From Planctomycetota bacterium (GTDB lineage: Bacteria; Planctomycetota; UBA8742; UBA2392), in assembly GCA_015075515.1 (NCBI GenBank), contig JABTUE010000002.1, positions 903,088 through 967,087 on the forward strand: 64,000 nucleotides of DNA. The letters are read 5' to 3'. Positions 8,624-16,279 of this stretch are shown piece after piece. The translations under genes and the position numbers were made by a program. The number at the start of each line of letters is the position of its first letter. Position 1 is the first letter of the stretch. The notes below the pieces were generated by a model. The model worked only from the letters and a program-made list of their open reading frames with translations, was not told where the DNA came from and searched no databases.

Positions 8624-9334
8624 ATGAAAACCGCAGGCATTGCGATGCTGCTGCTGACTCTGGCGTGCCCGGCCGCGGTGCTGGCCGCGCGCGGGCAGGA
8701 CTGGTTCTCGCTGCGGCTGGAGCCGCCGCTGCGGTCACGGCTGCTGCCGCTGGATCGCGAGCTGGCGGGCCAGTTGCTGGACGAGTCAGGCCCGCGCAGC
8801 AAAGACCAGATGTTCGGCGCCGGCGCGGCGCTGGGGTTTGCCGGCGACCCGATCGGTTTCGGCCTGAGCGGCTGGTTTGACTTCTATTTCACCACCTGGC
8901 TGGCCGCGGGCGCGCGGTTTCAGATGGACTACGGCGCGATCACGCGCCGCCACGAAGACGGCGGCACGGGGCTGGACTTTTCGCTGCAGTTCGGGGCCAA
9001 GTTCGTGTTTGATCTTGAAGACTGGGAATGGTCACGCTGGTGCCGGCCGTTTGTGGCGCTGTACCCGGCGGGCTTTCGGTACCATTCGGCCACAGAACGC
9101 GCCAAAGACAGCCAGGGCCGACGGTTTGACTTCGCCTACAGCGACGTGTTTTACGTGATCTCGGTCGGCGGCGGCGTGGACTTTTTTCTGACCTCGAACA
9201 TCGCGCTGGGCGCCGGGATCCTTCTGGACGGCACCGTGGGCGGCAGCCGCCACAAGAAACGCGGGGTCAAGATCCGCCATGTGGGCGGGGCCGATTTCTT
9301 CTTTGAGTACGCGCGCCTGTCTGTTCGCTTCTGA
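8624..9334 (+). CDS. Secreted beta-barrel-like outer membrane protein
   Basis: 236 residues from the ATG at 8624, preceded by a good ribosome site (GGAGG at 8614-8618). A signal peptide of about 21 residues ends AAVLAAR. The mature protein alternates hydrophobic and polar residues with many aromatics (GWFDFYFTTWLAAGARF, GVDFFLTSNIALGAGILL). It ends in phenylalanine (LSVRF), the C-terminal aromatic typical of outer membrane barrels recognised by the BAM complex. This resembles small 8-stranded OmpA/OmpW-type barrels, but no specific family signature is seen. The gene lies 87 bases after pyk and is followed by a strong bidirectional hairpin. Confidence 0.75.
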   Translation: MKTAGIAMLLLTLACPAAVLAARGQDWFSLRLEPPLRSRLLPLDRELAGQLLDESGPRSKDQMFGAGAALGFAGDPIGFGLSGWFDFYFTTWLAAGARFQMDYGAITRRHEDGGTGLDFSLQFGAKFVFDLEDWEWSRWCRPFVALYPAGFRYHSATERAKDSQGRRFDFAYSDVFYVISVGGGVDFFLTSNIALGAGILLDGTVGGSRHKKRGVKIRHVGGADFFFEYARLSVRF

Positions 9335-9345
9335 CCGATAAACGT

Positions 9346-9370
9346 GACCGGGCCCCCGCGGGGCCCGGTC
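9346..9370. terminator. Bidirectional GC-rich terminator hairpin
   Basis: A perfect 11-bp stem (9346-9356 with 9360-9370) with a 3-base loop lies between the convergent barrel-protein and PPC-lipoprotein genes. There is no clear T-run on either side, so termination strength is uncertain. Confidence 0.7.
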
Positions 9371-9388
9371 GCCCAACCGGTGTCGCGG

Positions 9389-10165
9389 TCAGTTCAGGTC
9401 AACCTGAACCGTGTAGTTGCCGCTGCCCGAACTCGCGCCCACGCGCACCATGTAGGTACCGGGCGAAAGCGCAATGTTGATCGCCGCCGGGTCGCCAGCC
9501 CCGGCCGGGTCCACCCAGGCCAGTTCAACGCCGTACTCGTTCAGGATCTGAAGGTTGCCGTCATAGTTGCCGCTGGTGCGGGTGACAAACACGTCCAGGG
9601 TGGCCGAGCTGTTGACGGTGAAGATGAAGCTGTCCACGTCGGCGGCGTCGGCAATCGAGGCGCTGGCAATCACGCCGGCGGGCACGCCAAGCACGCCGAA
9701 GTCCACACCGCCCGGAGCCTCAATGGTGATGTCCATGCTGTAGTTGCCGGTGCTGCCGCCGCTGCCGCCGACCACAACAAAGTAGCTGCCGGCGGAAAGC
9801 GAACCCACCAGCACGGCGTCGGCGCCGGGGCCGCCGTTGTCGTCGCCCCACAGGAAGTGGAAGTCACCGCGGTAAAGATCCAGAAACCCGTCAAAGCCGC
9901 CCTGGCCGGTCAGGGTAATCACCACCAGCGCGGGCTCGTTCAGGCGGAACTCAAAGCCGTCCAGATCGTGCGGGTCGGAAATGTCGCGGTCGGCGTAGTC
10001 ATGATCAAACATCAGCATCAGCCCGAAGTCGCGCCCGCCCGCGGGCACGTGGTCAATGATCACCACGTTGTGGTCGTCTTCGTCGTGGTGATGGTCGCAA
10101 CCCGTTGCCAGCAGCAGCACCGGCGCGACAAGCAGCAAGGCAAGGCGGGAGATCGGCATGTTCAT
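9389..10165 (-). CDS. Lipoprotein with two pre-peptidase C-terminal-like domains
   Basis: 258 residues from the ATG at 10165, behind a GGAGGG ribosome site. The lipobox LLATGC puts the lipid on Cys23. Immediately after it comes a remarkable His/Asp stretch, DHHHDEDDHN. The rest reads as two bacterial pre-peptidase C-terminal (PPC) beta-sandwiches. Each has an N-terminal VDSFIF / FEFRL strand, a middle FLDLYRGDF or LQILNEYG strand, and a closing LSAGSYFVVVG or LSPGTYMVRVG strand followed by GNY. PPC domains usually accompany secreted proteases or act as ligand-binding modules; here no protease is attached. The His/Asp cluster could bind a metal ion, but this is inference. The gene follows the thioredoxin-fold gene on the same strand, after a terminator. 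Confidence 0.8.
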   Translation of the reverse strand: MNMPISRLALLLVAPVLLLATGCDHHHDEDDHNVVIIDHVPAGGRDFGLMLMFDHDYADRDISDPHDLDGFEFRLNEPALVVITLTGQGGFDGFLDLYRGDFHFLWGDDNGGPGADAVLVGSLSAGSYFVVVGGSGGSTGNYSMDITIEAPGGVDFGVLGVPAGVIASASIADAADVDSFIFTVNSSATLDVFVTRTSGNYDGNLQILNEYGVELAWVDPAGAGDPAAINIALSPGTYMVRVGASSGSGNYTVQVDLN

Positions 10166-10269
10166 GGCTTGGCCCTCCGTTGTTCCGACAGGTCCAAGGT
10201 ACCCCGCGAAAATCAGGCTTTCGCCGCAAATCTTCCGGCGCCCCGGCACGCCAGCCGCCAGAAAACAGG

Positions 10270-10295
10270 CAGGGGGCGGCAAACGCCGCCCCCTG
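10270..10295 (-). terminator. Intrinsic terminator after the thioredoxin-fold gene
   Basis: An 11-bp perfect stem (10270-10280 with 10285-10295) with an AAAC loop lies 17 bases beyond the stop of the leftward gene ending at 10313. Read leftward, the stem is followed within a few bases by TGTTTTC, a short U-run. Confidence 0.75.
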
Positions 10296-10312
10296 TTGGC
10301 GTACCACCGTGT

Positions 10313-11329
10313 CTAGCGGCCCTTCAGGATCTGCAGGGCGTCGTTGATGTCCTTGGTCAGTTCCGTGCCCTTGAAGATCTTCTGCATGTCCTTCAGGCGC
10401 TTTTCGGCGTCCTTGGGCTTTTCCTTCAGGATCGTGTCCACTTCCTCGCGCGAGCTGTCAATCAGCTTGCGGTAGGCCTGGATCGTTTCTTCCTGGGCCG
10501 AAAGACCGACCACGCCTTCCTTGAAGTTCTTCAGCGCGGCCTTGAGGAAGCCCGCCGTGTCCTTGGCATCAAGGGCTTTCTTGCCTTCGTCAAGCGTCTT
10601 CTGCAGGCGCTTGTTGACGGCGTCCATGGCGTCCTTGACCTCTTCGATCTTGGTCGAAAGCTGCTTGCCGTCGGGCACGCGGGTAAAGCGGGTGTACTCG
10701 TTGCCGTGATGATCACAGACCAGCCAGGCCGGAGTGGTCGTGATGTTATAGTCGCGGCTGGGGTTGGGGCCGGCCAGCTTGCTGGTCGGCACCGGGCAGC
10801 CGGTATCCAGCGACGGCGTGCGGTCGTTGTTGTATTCGATGATGACGAAGAAGGCCTTTTCCTTGGAGAGCTTGGCCACGTCTTCGCCGTGCAGCATCTT
10901 GGTGGCGTCAACGCCGGTCATGCCCTCGGACAGGAAGAAGAGAACAATCGCCTTCTGTTCCTTGGCGGCCTTTTCGAGGACCTTGCGCTCGGGTTTTTCC
11001 CAGACCGGGCGTTCCTCGTCACGAATGACGGAATCACCGGATTCACCCACAGGCGCGATCTTGCCGCCGCCGCTGCCGGGGTTACTGCCGGACTTGGCGC
11101 TCTTGCCGCCGTACTTGTCTTTCTCAAGGGCAGACTTTGCGGCACCCTTGGCGCCGCCGCTGGCCCCGCCACCGCCGCCGCCGCCGCCACTGGGGCTGGC
11201 ACCACCGCCGGAGGGAGAACCTCCCCCGCCTCCGCCGCCTCATCACTGCGCCGCAAGAGGCTGGGCCATGATCCCAGCCAAGGCAAACGCGCCGATCCCC
11301 AGCGCGAGTGCGGAAACGAGCTTGTTCAT
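10313..11329 (-). CDS. Secreted thioredoxin-fold protein interrupted by two tandem UGA codons
   Basis: The ATG at 11329 follows a strong GGAGAGAGG ribosome site and begins a convincing 28-residue signal peptide (ALALGIGAFALAGIMAQ ... LAAQ). The next two codons, at 11240-11245, are TGA TGA. The same frame then continues without a break through a Gly/Ser linker and a Lys-rich stretch into a thioredoxin-like domain, and stops at 10313. That domain has VLFFLSEGMTGVD, then FFVIIEYNND and a cis-Pro block TTTPAWLVCDHHGNEY. A Lys/Glu-rich helical C-terminus follows. No CXXC redox motif is present. Without readthrough, translation could restart only at the GTG 11048-11050, giving a leaderless 245-residue protein. 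Either the stops are real and the gene is inactivated or recoded, or the bases are wrong. Confidence 0.65.
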
Positions 11330-11493
11330 GCCTCTCTCCAGTGGGTTTGTGCCGCAGTGCCACGATACACACAACAGGTAGAAGAATTAAGCAAAACCCT
11401 ACAGCCGTCTTTCGAAATCGGGAAACCCAAGCGCCGGGCCATCGAATTCCGCAAACCCGGCCCGAATGTCACATTTCTGTCATGGCGCCGGCG

Positions 11494-11988
11494 TTACGCC
11501 CTGGCGGGTTCAGCAACCCAGCGCTCCAGAGCCTTTTCCAGTTCGGCCTTGATGCCCGCGTGGTCTTCCATCGTGATGCGGCGCTTGTTGTCGTCCAGAA
11601 TCTCCATGTGCACGTGCACGTACTTCTTGGGCCAAACCTCGCGCCAGATGCTGGCCCATTCCACCACGGTGATGTGCCGATCGTTGTTGATGGCCTCGAC
11701 GATCTCGCCGGGCAGATCCGGGGCCTCGTTCAGGCGGTAAAAGTCCACGTGGTGCAGCGGACAGCGCCCGCCGTGGTAGCTGAGCATCAGCGTAAACGTG
11801 GGGCTGCGCAGGCCGTCCCAGCCGCCCTCTTCCAGACCGCAGGCAATGCCCTTGACGAAATGTGTCTTGCCCGCGCCCAGCACGCCGTCCAGCGCCACAA
11901 AGGTGCCGCGCGGCAGCAACTGGCCCAAGGCGCGGCCAATCTGGATCGTGGACTGGGTGTCGGGACTGATCAGGTGGATGGTGTTCAT
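11494..11988 (-). CDS. tsaE: tRNA threonylcarbamoyladenosine biosynthesis ATPase TsaE
   Basis: 164 residues, the normal TsaE size. The Walker A motif GVLGAGKTHFVKG lies near residues 35-47. The family blocks SPTFTLMLSYHG, HHVDFYRL and ITVVEWASIWREVWP follow. TsaE is the ATPase that works with TsaB and TsaD to make t6A37 on ANN-decoding tRNAs in the cytoplasm. The start at 11988 is supported by the GGAGAAAG ribosome site just upstream. The gene lies 120 bases downstream of thiL on the same strand and may be cotranscribed with it. The C-terminal part is somewhat longer than in short TsaE proteins. Confidence 0.92.
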   Translation of the reverse strand: MNTIHLISPDTQSTIQIGRALGQLLPRGTFVALDGVLGAGKTHFVKGIACGLEEGGWDGLRSPTFTLMLSYHGGRCPLHHVDFYRLNEAPDLPGEIVEAINNDRHITVVEWASIWREVWPKKYVHVHMEILDDNKRRITMEDHAGIKAELEKALERWVAEPARA

Positions 11989-12108
11989 GGTGCTTTCTCC
12001 TGCCCCACCCGTGGGTGAAACGGACAACCCCTTGCCGGTGATGCCCATCACAACGGAATTGTACCCCGTAACAGCCGGGGCCGGCAAATGATTCCGGATT
12101 GGGGACAG

Positions 12109-13113
12109 CTAAAGTTGATGAACCCAGCTCATCACCTGCAGGGCCTCGGGTTCACCCTTCTTGAGGATACGAACCAGCGGCTGGCCTTTTTCCAGGTTGC
12201 GAACCACGCCCAGGGCGCGGATCGGGGCTTCAAACGGCCATTCGGTGACGATCTTTTTCCAGCGCCCCGGCCGCACGGCAAACAGCAGTTCGTAGTCTTC
12301 GCCGTCGTGCAGGGCGTGGTGCAGGGCGCGCTCGGCGCCGGCCTTTTCGAGCTTGGCCAGGCGGCGGGCGCTTTTGCTTACGGGCACGGCCTCGGCGGCA
12401 ATATCCACGCCGACGGGAAAGCGCAGCCCGGATTCTTCGCACAGGCGGGTCAGGTCGCCGCTGAGACCGTCGCTGATGTCAATCATGGCGCTGACGCCGT
12501 TTTCGGCCAGAAAGCGGCCCTCGGCGATGCGCGGCTCAAAGCGCAGATGTTTTCCGAGAATGCTGCCGCCCAGGCTGCCGGTAATGGCAATCACGTCGCC
12601 GGGCGCCATGCCGGCGCGCAGCGCGGGACGCACGCCGTTCATCAGGCCGATCATGCTGCAGGTCAGGCTCAGCGGCCCGTCCCAGCTTTGGGTGTCGCCG
12701 CCAGCCAGGTTCACGCCGTAGGTGGCGCAGGTCTTGCTGACGCCCAGAAAAAGATCCTGGCGGAGTTTGACCGGGGCGCCCTTGTGCAGCGTTACTGACA
12801 CCATGCAGGTGCTGGGGGTGGCGCCCATGGCCGCCATGTCGGACAGACAGCGGGTGACGACCTTGCGGCCGATTTCTTCGGGGGTCGCCGCCGGGCCCAA
12901 TGTGGGCGCCAGGCGCACGCCGGGGCCCGCCAGCACGAAGTGCGTGTTTTCCAGGATGCTGTCAATCTTCAACGCCAGGCGGTCTTTCTCGACGCGCAGG
13001 ATGCCGCAATCGTCGCCGGGGCCGACTTCAAGATCCGGCGACGCCGGCGGAAGCTCGGAGCGTATCCACTTGAGATACTCGAACTCATCGGACGATTTGG
13101 GCGCGTGCTTCAT
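12109..13113 (-). CDS. thiL: Thiamine-monophosphate kinase
   Basis: 334 residues from the ATG at 13113 (AGGGA just upstream). ThiL phosphorylates thiamine monophosphate to the pyrophosphate cofactor with ATP. The protein shows the expected N-terminal GPGDDCGIL motif with the metal-binding Asp pair, then ILENTHF, CLSDMAAMGATP, NLAGGDTQS, and MIDISDGLSGDL with the substrate-binding Asp residues. HALHDGEDYELLFAV in the second domain is also characteristic. The longer upstream reading to 13251 lacks conserved features and is not needed. No thiamine-pyrophosphate riboswitch was recognised upstream. Divergent from the LOG-family gene across 262 bases. Confidence 0.9.
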   Translation of the reverse strand: MKHAPKSSDEFEYLKWIRSELPPASPDLEVGPGDDCGILRVEKDRLALKIDSILENTHFVLAGPGVRLAPTLGPAATPEEIGRKVVTRCLSDMAAMGATPSTCMVSVTLHKGAPVKLRQDLFLGVSKTCATYGVNLAGGDTQSWDGPLSLTCSMIGLMNGVRPALRAGMAPGDVIAITGSLGGSILGKHLRFEPRIAEGRFLAENGVSAMIDISDGLSGDLTRLCEESGLRFPVGVDIAAEAVPVSKSARRLAKLEKAGAERALHHALHDGEDYELLFAVRPGRWKKIVTEWPFEAPIRALGVVRNLEKGQPLVRILKKGEPEALQVMSWVHQL

Positions 13114-13189
13114 GGTGTCCCTGGGTGAAGACTCGGTGGCGTGGGCGTTGCGGCCGGATTCATGTCGTTCGAACAAATTGGACCCCTCC

Positions 13190-13208
13190 TGCCGGTCCTG
13201 TACCGGCA
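13190..13208. promoter_or_regulatory. Inverted repeat in the thiL / LOG divergent promoter region
   Basis: The 262-base intergenic region 13114-13375 holds a 7-bp inverted repeat (TGCCGGT at 13190-13196, ACCGGCA at 13202-13208, 5-base spacer). TATAAC at 13303-13308 could be a rightward -10 element for the LOG gene. Whether the repeat is an operator or a transcript hairpin is not clear. Confidence 0.3.
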
Positions 13209-13375
13209 TGGTTATACACTTCGACAGGGGTGTGTCAGAACTTTTCTCCATCTGGCTGCCTTTTCACGTCCGAACTGGCGTTTTCACCGCCCAAACCCAA
13301 CGTATAACGTCCGCCCGGCCTTGACGGTCGCGGGTTTCACGCCTTCAGAACGCTTGAAGTCACCGGAAACGTCCC

Positions 13376-14071
13376 ATGCGCAAACAGGAAGTGATTGAAG
13401 GCCTGCGCGACACCTGGCAGGTGTTTCGCGTCATGGCCGAGTTTGTCGAGGGTTTTGACACCCTCAGCAAGGTCGGCAAATGCGTGGCCATCTTTGGTTC
13501 GGCCCGCACCCACCCCGACGACCCGCTGTACAAAACCACCGTGGAACTGGGCAAAAAGCTCGTCGCGGCGGGCTACGGCGTGATCACCGGCGGCGGCCCC
13601 GGCGTCATGGAAGCCGGCAACCGCGGCGCCCACGAGGCCGGGGGCGACAGCGTCGGCCTTGCGATTGACCTGCCGATGGAGCAGGAGGCTAACCCGTTTG
13701 CCAAGACACTGATTGATTTCCGGTACTTTTTCATCCGCAAGGTGATGTTTGTGAAGTACAGCGACGGGTTCATCTTCATGCCCGGCGGCTATGGCACGAT
13801 GGACGAGGTATTTGAGGTGCTGACCCTGGTGCAGACGCTGAAGATCCGGCGCATTCCGTGCGTGCTGTTCAACATGGAGTACTGGCAGGGGCTGTACGAC
13901 TGGATGGACCAGGTGATGTGCGACAAGTGGCGGCACATCAACAAGGAAGACCTGGCACTGTTTCACCGCACCAACGACGTGGACGACGCCGTGCAGCACA
14001 TCGTGGACTATCACAAGAAAAGCCCGAACAAAAAGGGCCGCACCATCGGCCACGACGACAAGTCGCGGTAG
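13376..14071 (+). CDS. LOG-family protein (TIGR00730, cytokinin-activating enzyme type)
   Basis: 231 residues. The block VAIFGSART, the nucleotide-binding GYGVITGGGPGVMEAGNRGAHEAG, and the signature MPGGYGTMDEVFEVLTLVQT define the LOG (formerly lysine-decarboxylase-like) family. Characterised members hydrolyse nucleoside 5'-monophosphates to the free base and ribose 5-phosphate; the natural substrate in most bacteria is unknown. The N-terminal about 35 residues form an extra helix before the Rossmann fold, and the C-terminus is basic (KKSPNKKGR). A CCGGAAA element precedes the ATG. The convergent FMN reductase starts its stop two bases away, with no room for a separate terminator. Confidence 0.88.
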   Translation: MRKQEVIEGLRDTWQVFRVMAEFVEGFDTLSKVGKCVAIFGSARTHPDDPLYKTTVELGKKLVAAGYGVITGGGPGVMEAGNRGAHEAGGDSVGLAIDLPMEQEANPFAKTLIDFRYFFIRKVMFVKYSDGFIFMPGGYGTMDEVFEVLTLVQTLKIRRIPCVLFNMEYWQGLYDWMDQVMCDKWRHINKEDLALFHRTNDVDDAVQHIVDYHKKSPNKKGRTIGHDDKSR

Positions 14072-14073
14072 CC

Positions 14074-14649
14074 TTACTTCAGCTTTGTCGCAAGTTTTGC
14101 CACGCGCTCGCCCAAGCCCTTCACGGTCGCGGCGGATTTTTCGTCTCTCAGGTTGCCCTGGTCGTCAAAGGCCTCGGCGGCTTTGGCCAGGGCGTGCTGT
14201 TGCGGAATCACCAGCATCTGGAAATGGCTCAACAGCAGGCGCAGACCGGGCAGCATGCGCACGCCGCCAAAGGCGCCGGGGCTGGCGGCCATGATCGCCG
14301 CGGGCTTGTTGGCAAAAATGAAGAACAGCTTGTCGCCGCTGCCGTTGGGCCGCGACAGCCAGTCCAGCATGTTTTTCAGCAGGCCGGGGTAGGTGCCATT
14401 GTACTCGGGGCTGCTGATCAGAAACCCGTCGTGGGCCTTGAAGATGTCATACAGCTTGCGCGCGTTTTCGGGCACACCGGTCGCGGCTTCCTCGTCGCCG
14501 TGATACAGCGGCAGCGGGTACTCGTTGAGGTCAAGCAGCGTCACTTCGGCCCCGGCCGCGCGCGCGCCATCGGCGGCAACGCGGATCAGCTTGCGGTTGA
14601 CGGATTCGCGCCGCAGGCTGGCGGCGAAAGCAAGCAGTTTGACCGGCAT
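14074..14649 (-). CDS. NADPH-dependent FMN reductase family protein
   Basis: 191 residues from the ATG at 14649, with an AAAGGGGG ribosome site. It is a flavodoxin-like NAD(P)H:FMN/quinone/chromate reductase: the N-terminal phosphate loop AFAASLRRESVNRKL, the DLNEYPLPLY strand, and the flavin-contacting block SSPEYNGTYPGLLKNMLDWLSRP are all present. These enzymes reduce flavins, quinones or metal oxyanions in the cytoplasm using NADPH. The exact substrate cannot be read from sequence. The longer start at 14679 is less likely because the ribosome site fits 14649. It lies divergent from the oxidase operon over 229 bases. Confidence 0.88.
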   Translation of the reverse strand: MPVKLLAFAASLRRESVNRKLIRVAADGARAAGAEVTLLDLNEYPLPLYHGDEEAATGVPENARKLYDIFKAHDGFLISSPEYNGTYPGLLKNMLDWLSRPNGSGDKLFFIFANKPAAIMAASPGAFGGVRMLPGLRLLLSHFQMLVIPQQHALAKAAEAFDDQGNLRDEKSAATVKGLGERVAKLATKLK

Positions 14650-14734
14650 GATCGCCCCCTTTCGTTGTCCATAGAACAATCGGCGCGGTGACGCGAGTCC
14701 CGCAAGCCGCCGGCGTGAATAAACCTGTGATTCA

Positions 14735-14815
14735 AGTTTTTACTCTGTAGTTGGAAAATAGGACCAACTGGAGTTATTTTATCCTTTTTATGTTATCTGT
14801 TGCAATACTGCTTTG
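14735..14815 (+). promoter_or_regulatory. AT-rich promoter region of the cbb3 oxidase operon
   Basis: The 229-base gap between the FMN reductase and ccoN contains a sharply AT-rich stretch in an otherwise GC-rich genome. TTGGAA at 14751-14756 followed 17 bases later by TTATTT (14774-14779) is the best sigma-70-like pair. No symmetrical FNR-type site was found. Confidence 0.35.
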
Positions 14816-14878
14816 GGCTTGGAAGGATGCCGGCGTGATGCGGCACAGCGCCGCGTCGGCCCTGACACGGAAGCCGCC

Positions 14879-16279
14879 ATGTCCAGCGTTGCAGCCATCC
14901 AGGCCACACCCACCGAGGTCTCGCCCCAAGACGCGTGGCTGATCAAGTTTCACATCACCGCATCCATCGTGTGGCTGGTGATCGGCATGCTGGGTGGCAC
15001 GCTGATGGGCTATCGCCTGACCAGCCCCGCCGCGGCCGAGTTTCTGGGCAGCACGGCCGAACTCAGCTTTGGCCGCATCCGCATGTTTCACACCCACAGC
15101 GTGATTTTCGGCTGGCTGACCAACGGCTTTCTGGCGTTTTCGTACTACGCGATTCCGCGCCTGACCGGCCGCAAGCTGTGGCTGAGCAAACTGGCCCGCA
15201 TCAACGCGCCGCTGGTGCAGATCGCGCTGGTGATCGGCGGCGGCGCGATCCTGACGGGCCACGCCCAGGCCGTCGAACACACCGAAGCACCCTGGTACGC
15301 CGACGCGGCCTTTGCCCTGTGTTTTGTGGTTTCGCTGCTGTGCTGTGTGGGCACGATCCTGCGCTCGGGCGTGCGCAACATGTACGTCAGCCTGTGGTAC
15401 CTGGTGCTGGGGTTTGTCTTCACGGCGCTGAACTTCGTAATGGCCAACACGATTGTCGCGTTTGTGGCGCCGGGCGCGGCCGGGGCGTCGCTGGCCGGCC
15501 TGTGGATTCACAATGCCGTGGGCCTGTGGGTGACGCCAATGGGCAGCGCGATCATCTACTACCTGCTGCCGGTCACGCTGCGCAAACCGATTGCCAGCCA
15601 CAAGCTGTCATTGCTGGGCTTCTGGACACTGGCGTTCTTTTACCCGCTGGGCGGCAGTCACCACTACTTTTACAGCCCGGTACCGTGGTGGCTGCAGATG
15701 CTGGCGGTGCCGCTGACCTTCAGCCTGATCTTTGTCGTCTACAGCGTGGTTTACAACTTTTTTGCCACAATGAAGGGCCAGTGGAAGCAGATCACCCACA
15801 ACATACCGCTGCGCTGGCTGGCGTTTGGTATTTTCAACTACATCACCACCTGCACCCAGGGGCCGTTTCACGCGCTGCTGTCGGTCCAGCAGGTCATTCA
15901 TTTCACTGACTGGGTGGTGGCGCACGCGCATCTGGCCCTGTTTGGCGTGTTCTCGTGGTGGCTGTACGCGTTCAGTTACTGGGTCTGGCCCAAACTGACC
16001 GGTCGCGGCTACAGCAAGGCCCTGGCCGAGTGGCACTTCTGGATCACGTTTCTGTCGTTCTGGGTTCTGTACTACATACCCGACACGATTGCCGGCCTGA
16101 TGCAGGGCTTCTTCTGGCTGACCACGCTGCCGCTGCAGGATTCGCTCGAGGCCGCCATGCCGTTCTGGATCACGCGCGCGATTTCGGGCGTGCTGCTGGT
16201 GGCGGGCACGACGATCTACGTGATCAACCTTTTCTTTGTGAAGCAGGCCAAACACGGACTGGAGGTGGCCGGTGAATAA
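14879..16279 (+). CDS. ccoN: cbb3-type cytochrome c oxidase subunit I
   Basis: 466 residues, 11-12 membrane helices. CcoN carries heme b, heme b3 and CuB and reduces O2 to water while pumping protons. Visible ligand regions are the first His pair in MFHTHSVIFGW (His71/His73), WIHNAVGLWVTP, GGSHHYFYSP, and HFTDWVVAHAHLALFG for the heme irons. The protein lacks the long N-terminal extension of some relatives. The start at 14879 is taken because residues MSSVAAIQATPTEVSPQDAW lead directly into the first helix. The stop lies inside the next gene (8-base overlap), so the subunits are made together. Confidence 0.93.
   Translation: MSSVAAIQATPTEVSPQDAWLIKFHITASIVWLVIGMLGGTLMGYRLTSPAAAEFLGSTAELSFGRIRMFHTHSVIFGWLTNGFLAFSYYAIPRLTGRKLWLSKLARINAPLVQIALVIGGGAILTGHAQAVEHTEAPWYADAAFALCFVVSLLCCVGTILRSGVRNMYVSLWYLVLGFVFTALNFVMANTIVAFVAPGAAGASLAGLWIHNAVGLWVTPMGSAIIYYLLPVTLRKPIASHKLSLLGFWTLAFFYPLGGSHHYFYSPVPWWLQMLAVPLTFSLIFVVYSVVYNFFATMKGQWKQITHNIPLRWLAFGIFNYITTCTQGPFHALLSVQQVIHFTDWVVAHAHLALFGVFSWWLYAFSYWVWPKLTGRGYSKALAEWHFWITFLSFWVLYYIPDTIAGLMQGFFWLTTLPLQDSLEAAMPFWITRAISGVLLVAGTTIYVINLFFVKQAKHGLEVAGE

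Noticed and set aside
11240..11245. Selenocysteine insertion at the tandem UGA
   Set aside because: Two adjacent UGA codons are not typical, no SECIS-like hairpin was evident just downstream, and no selenoprotein homology is known for this fold position.
12000..12108. Possible TPP riboswitch controlling thiamine genes
   Set aside because: The region lies downstream of thiL and lacks the conserved CUGAGA and ACCUGA elements; none was seen upstream of thiL either.
14751..14942. 63-codon rightward ORF with a hydrophobic segment (WSYFILFMLSVAILLWAW) overlapping the ccoN start
   Set aside because: TTG start without a ribosome site, and the second half is only the wrong frame of ccoN. The hydrophobic part reflects the AT-rich promoter region.
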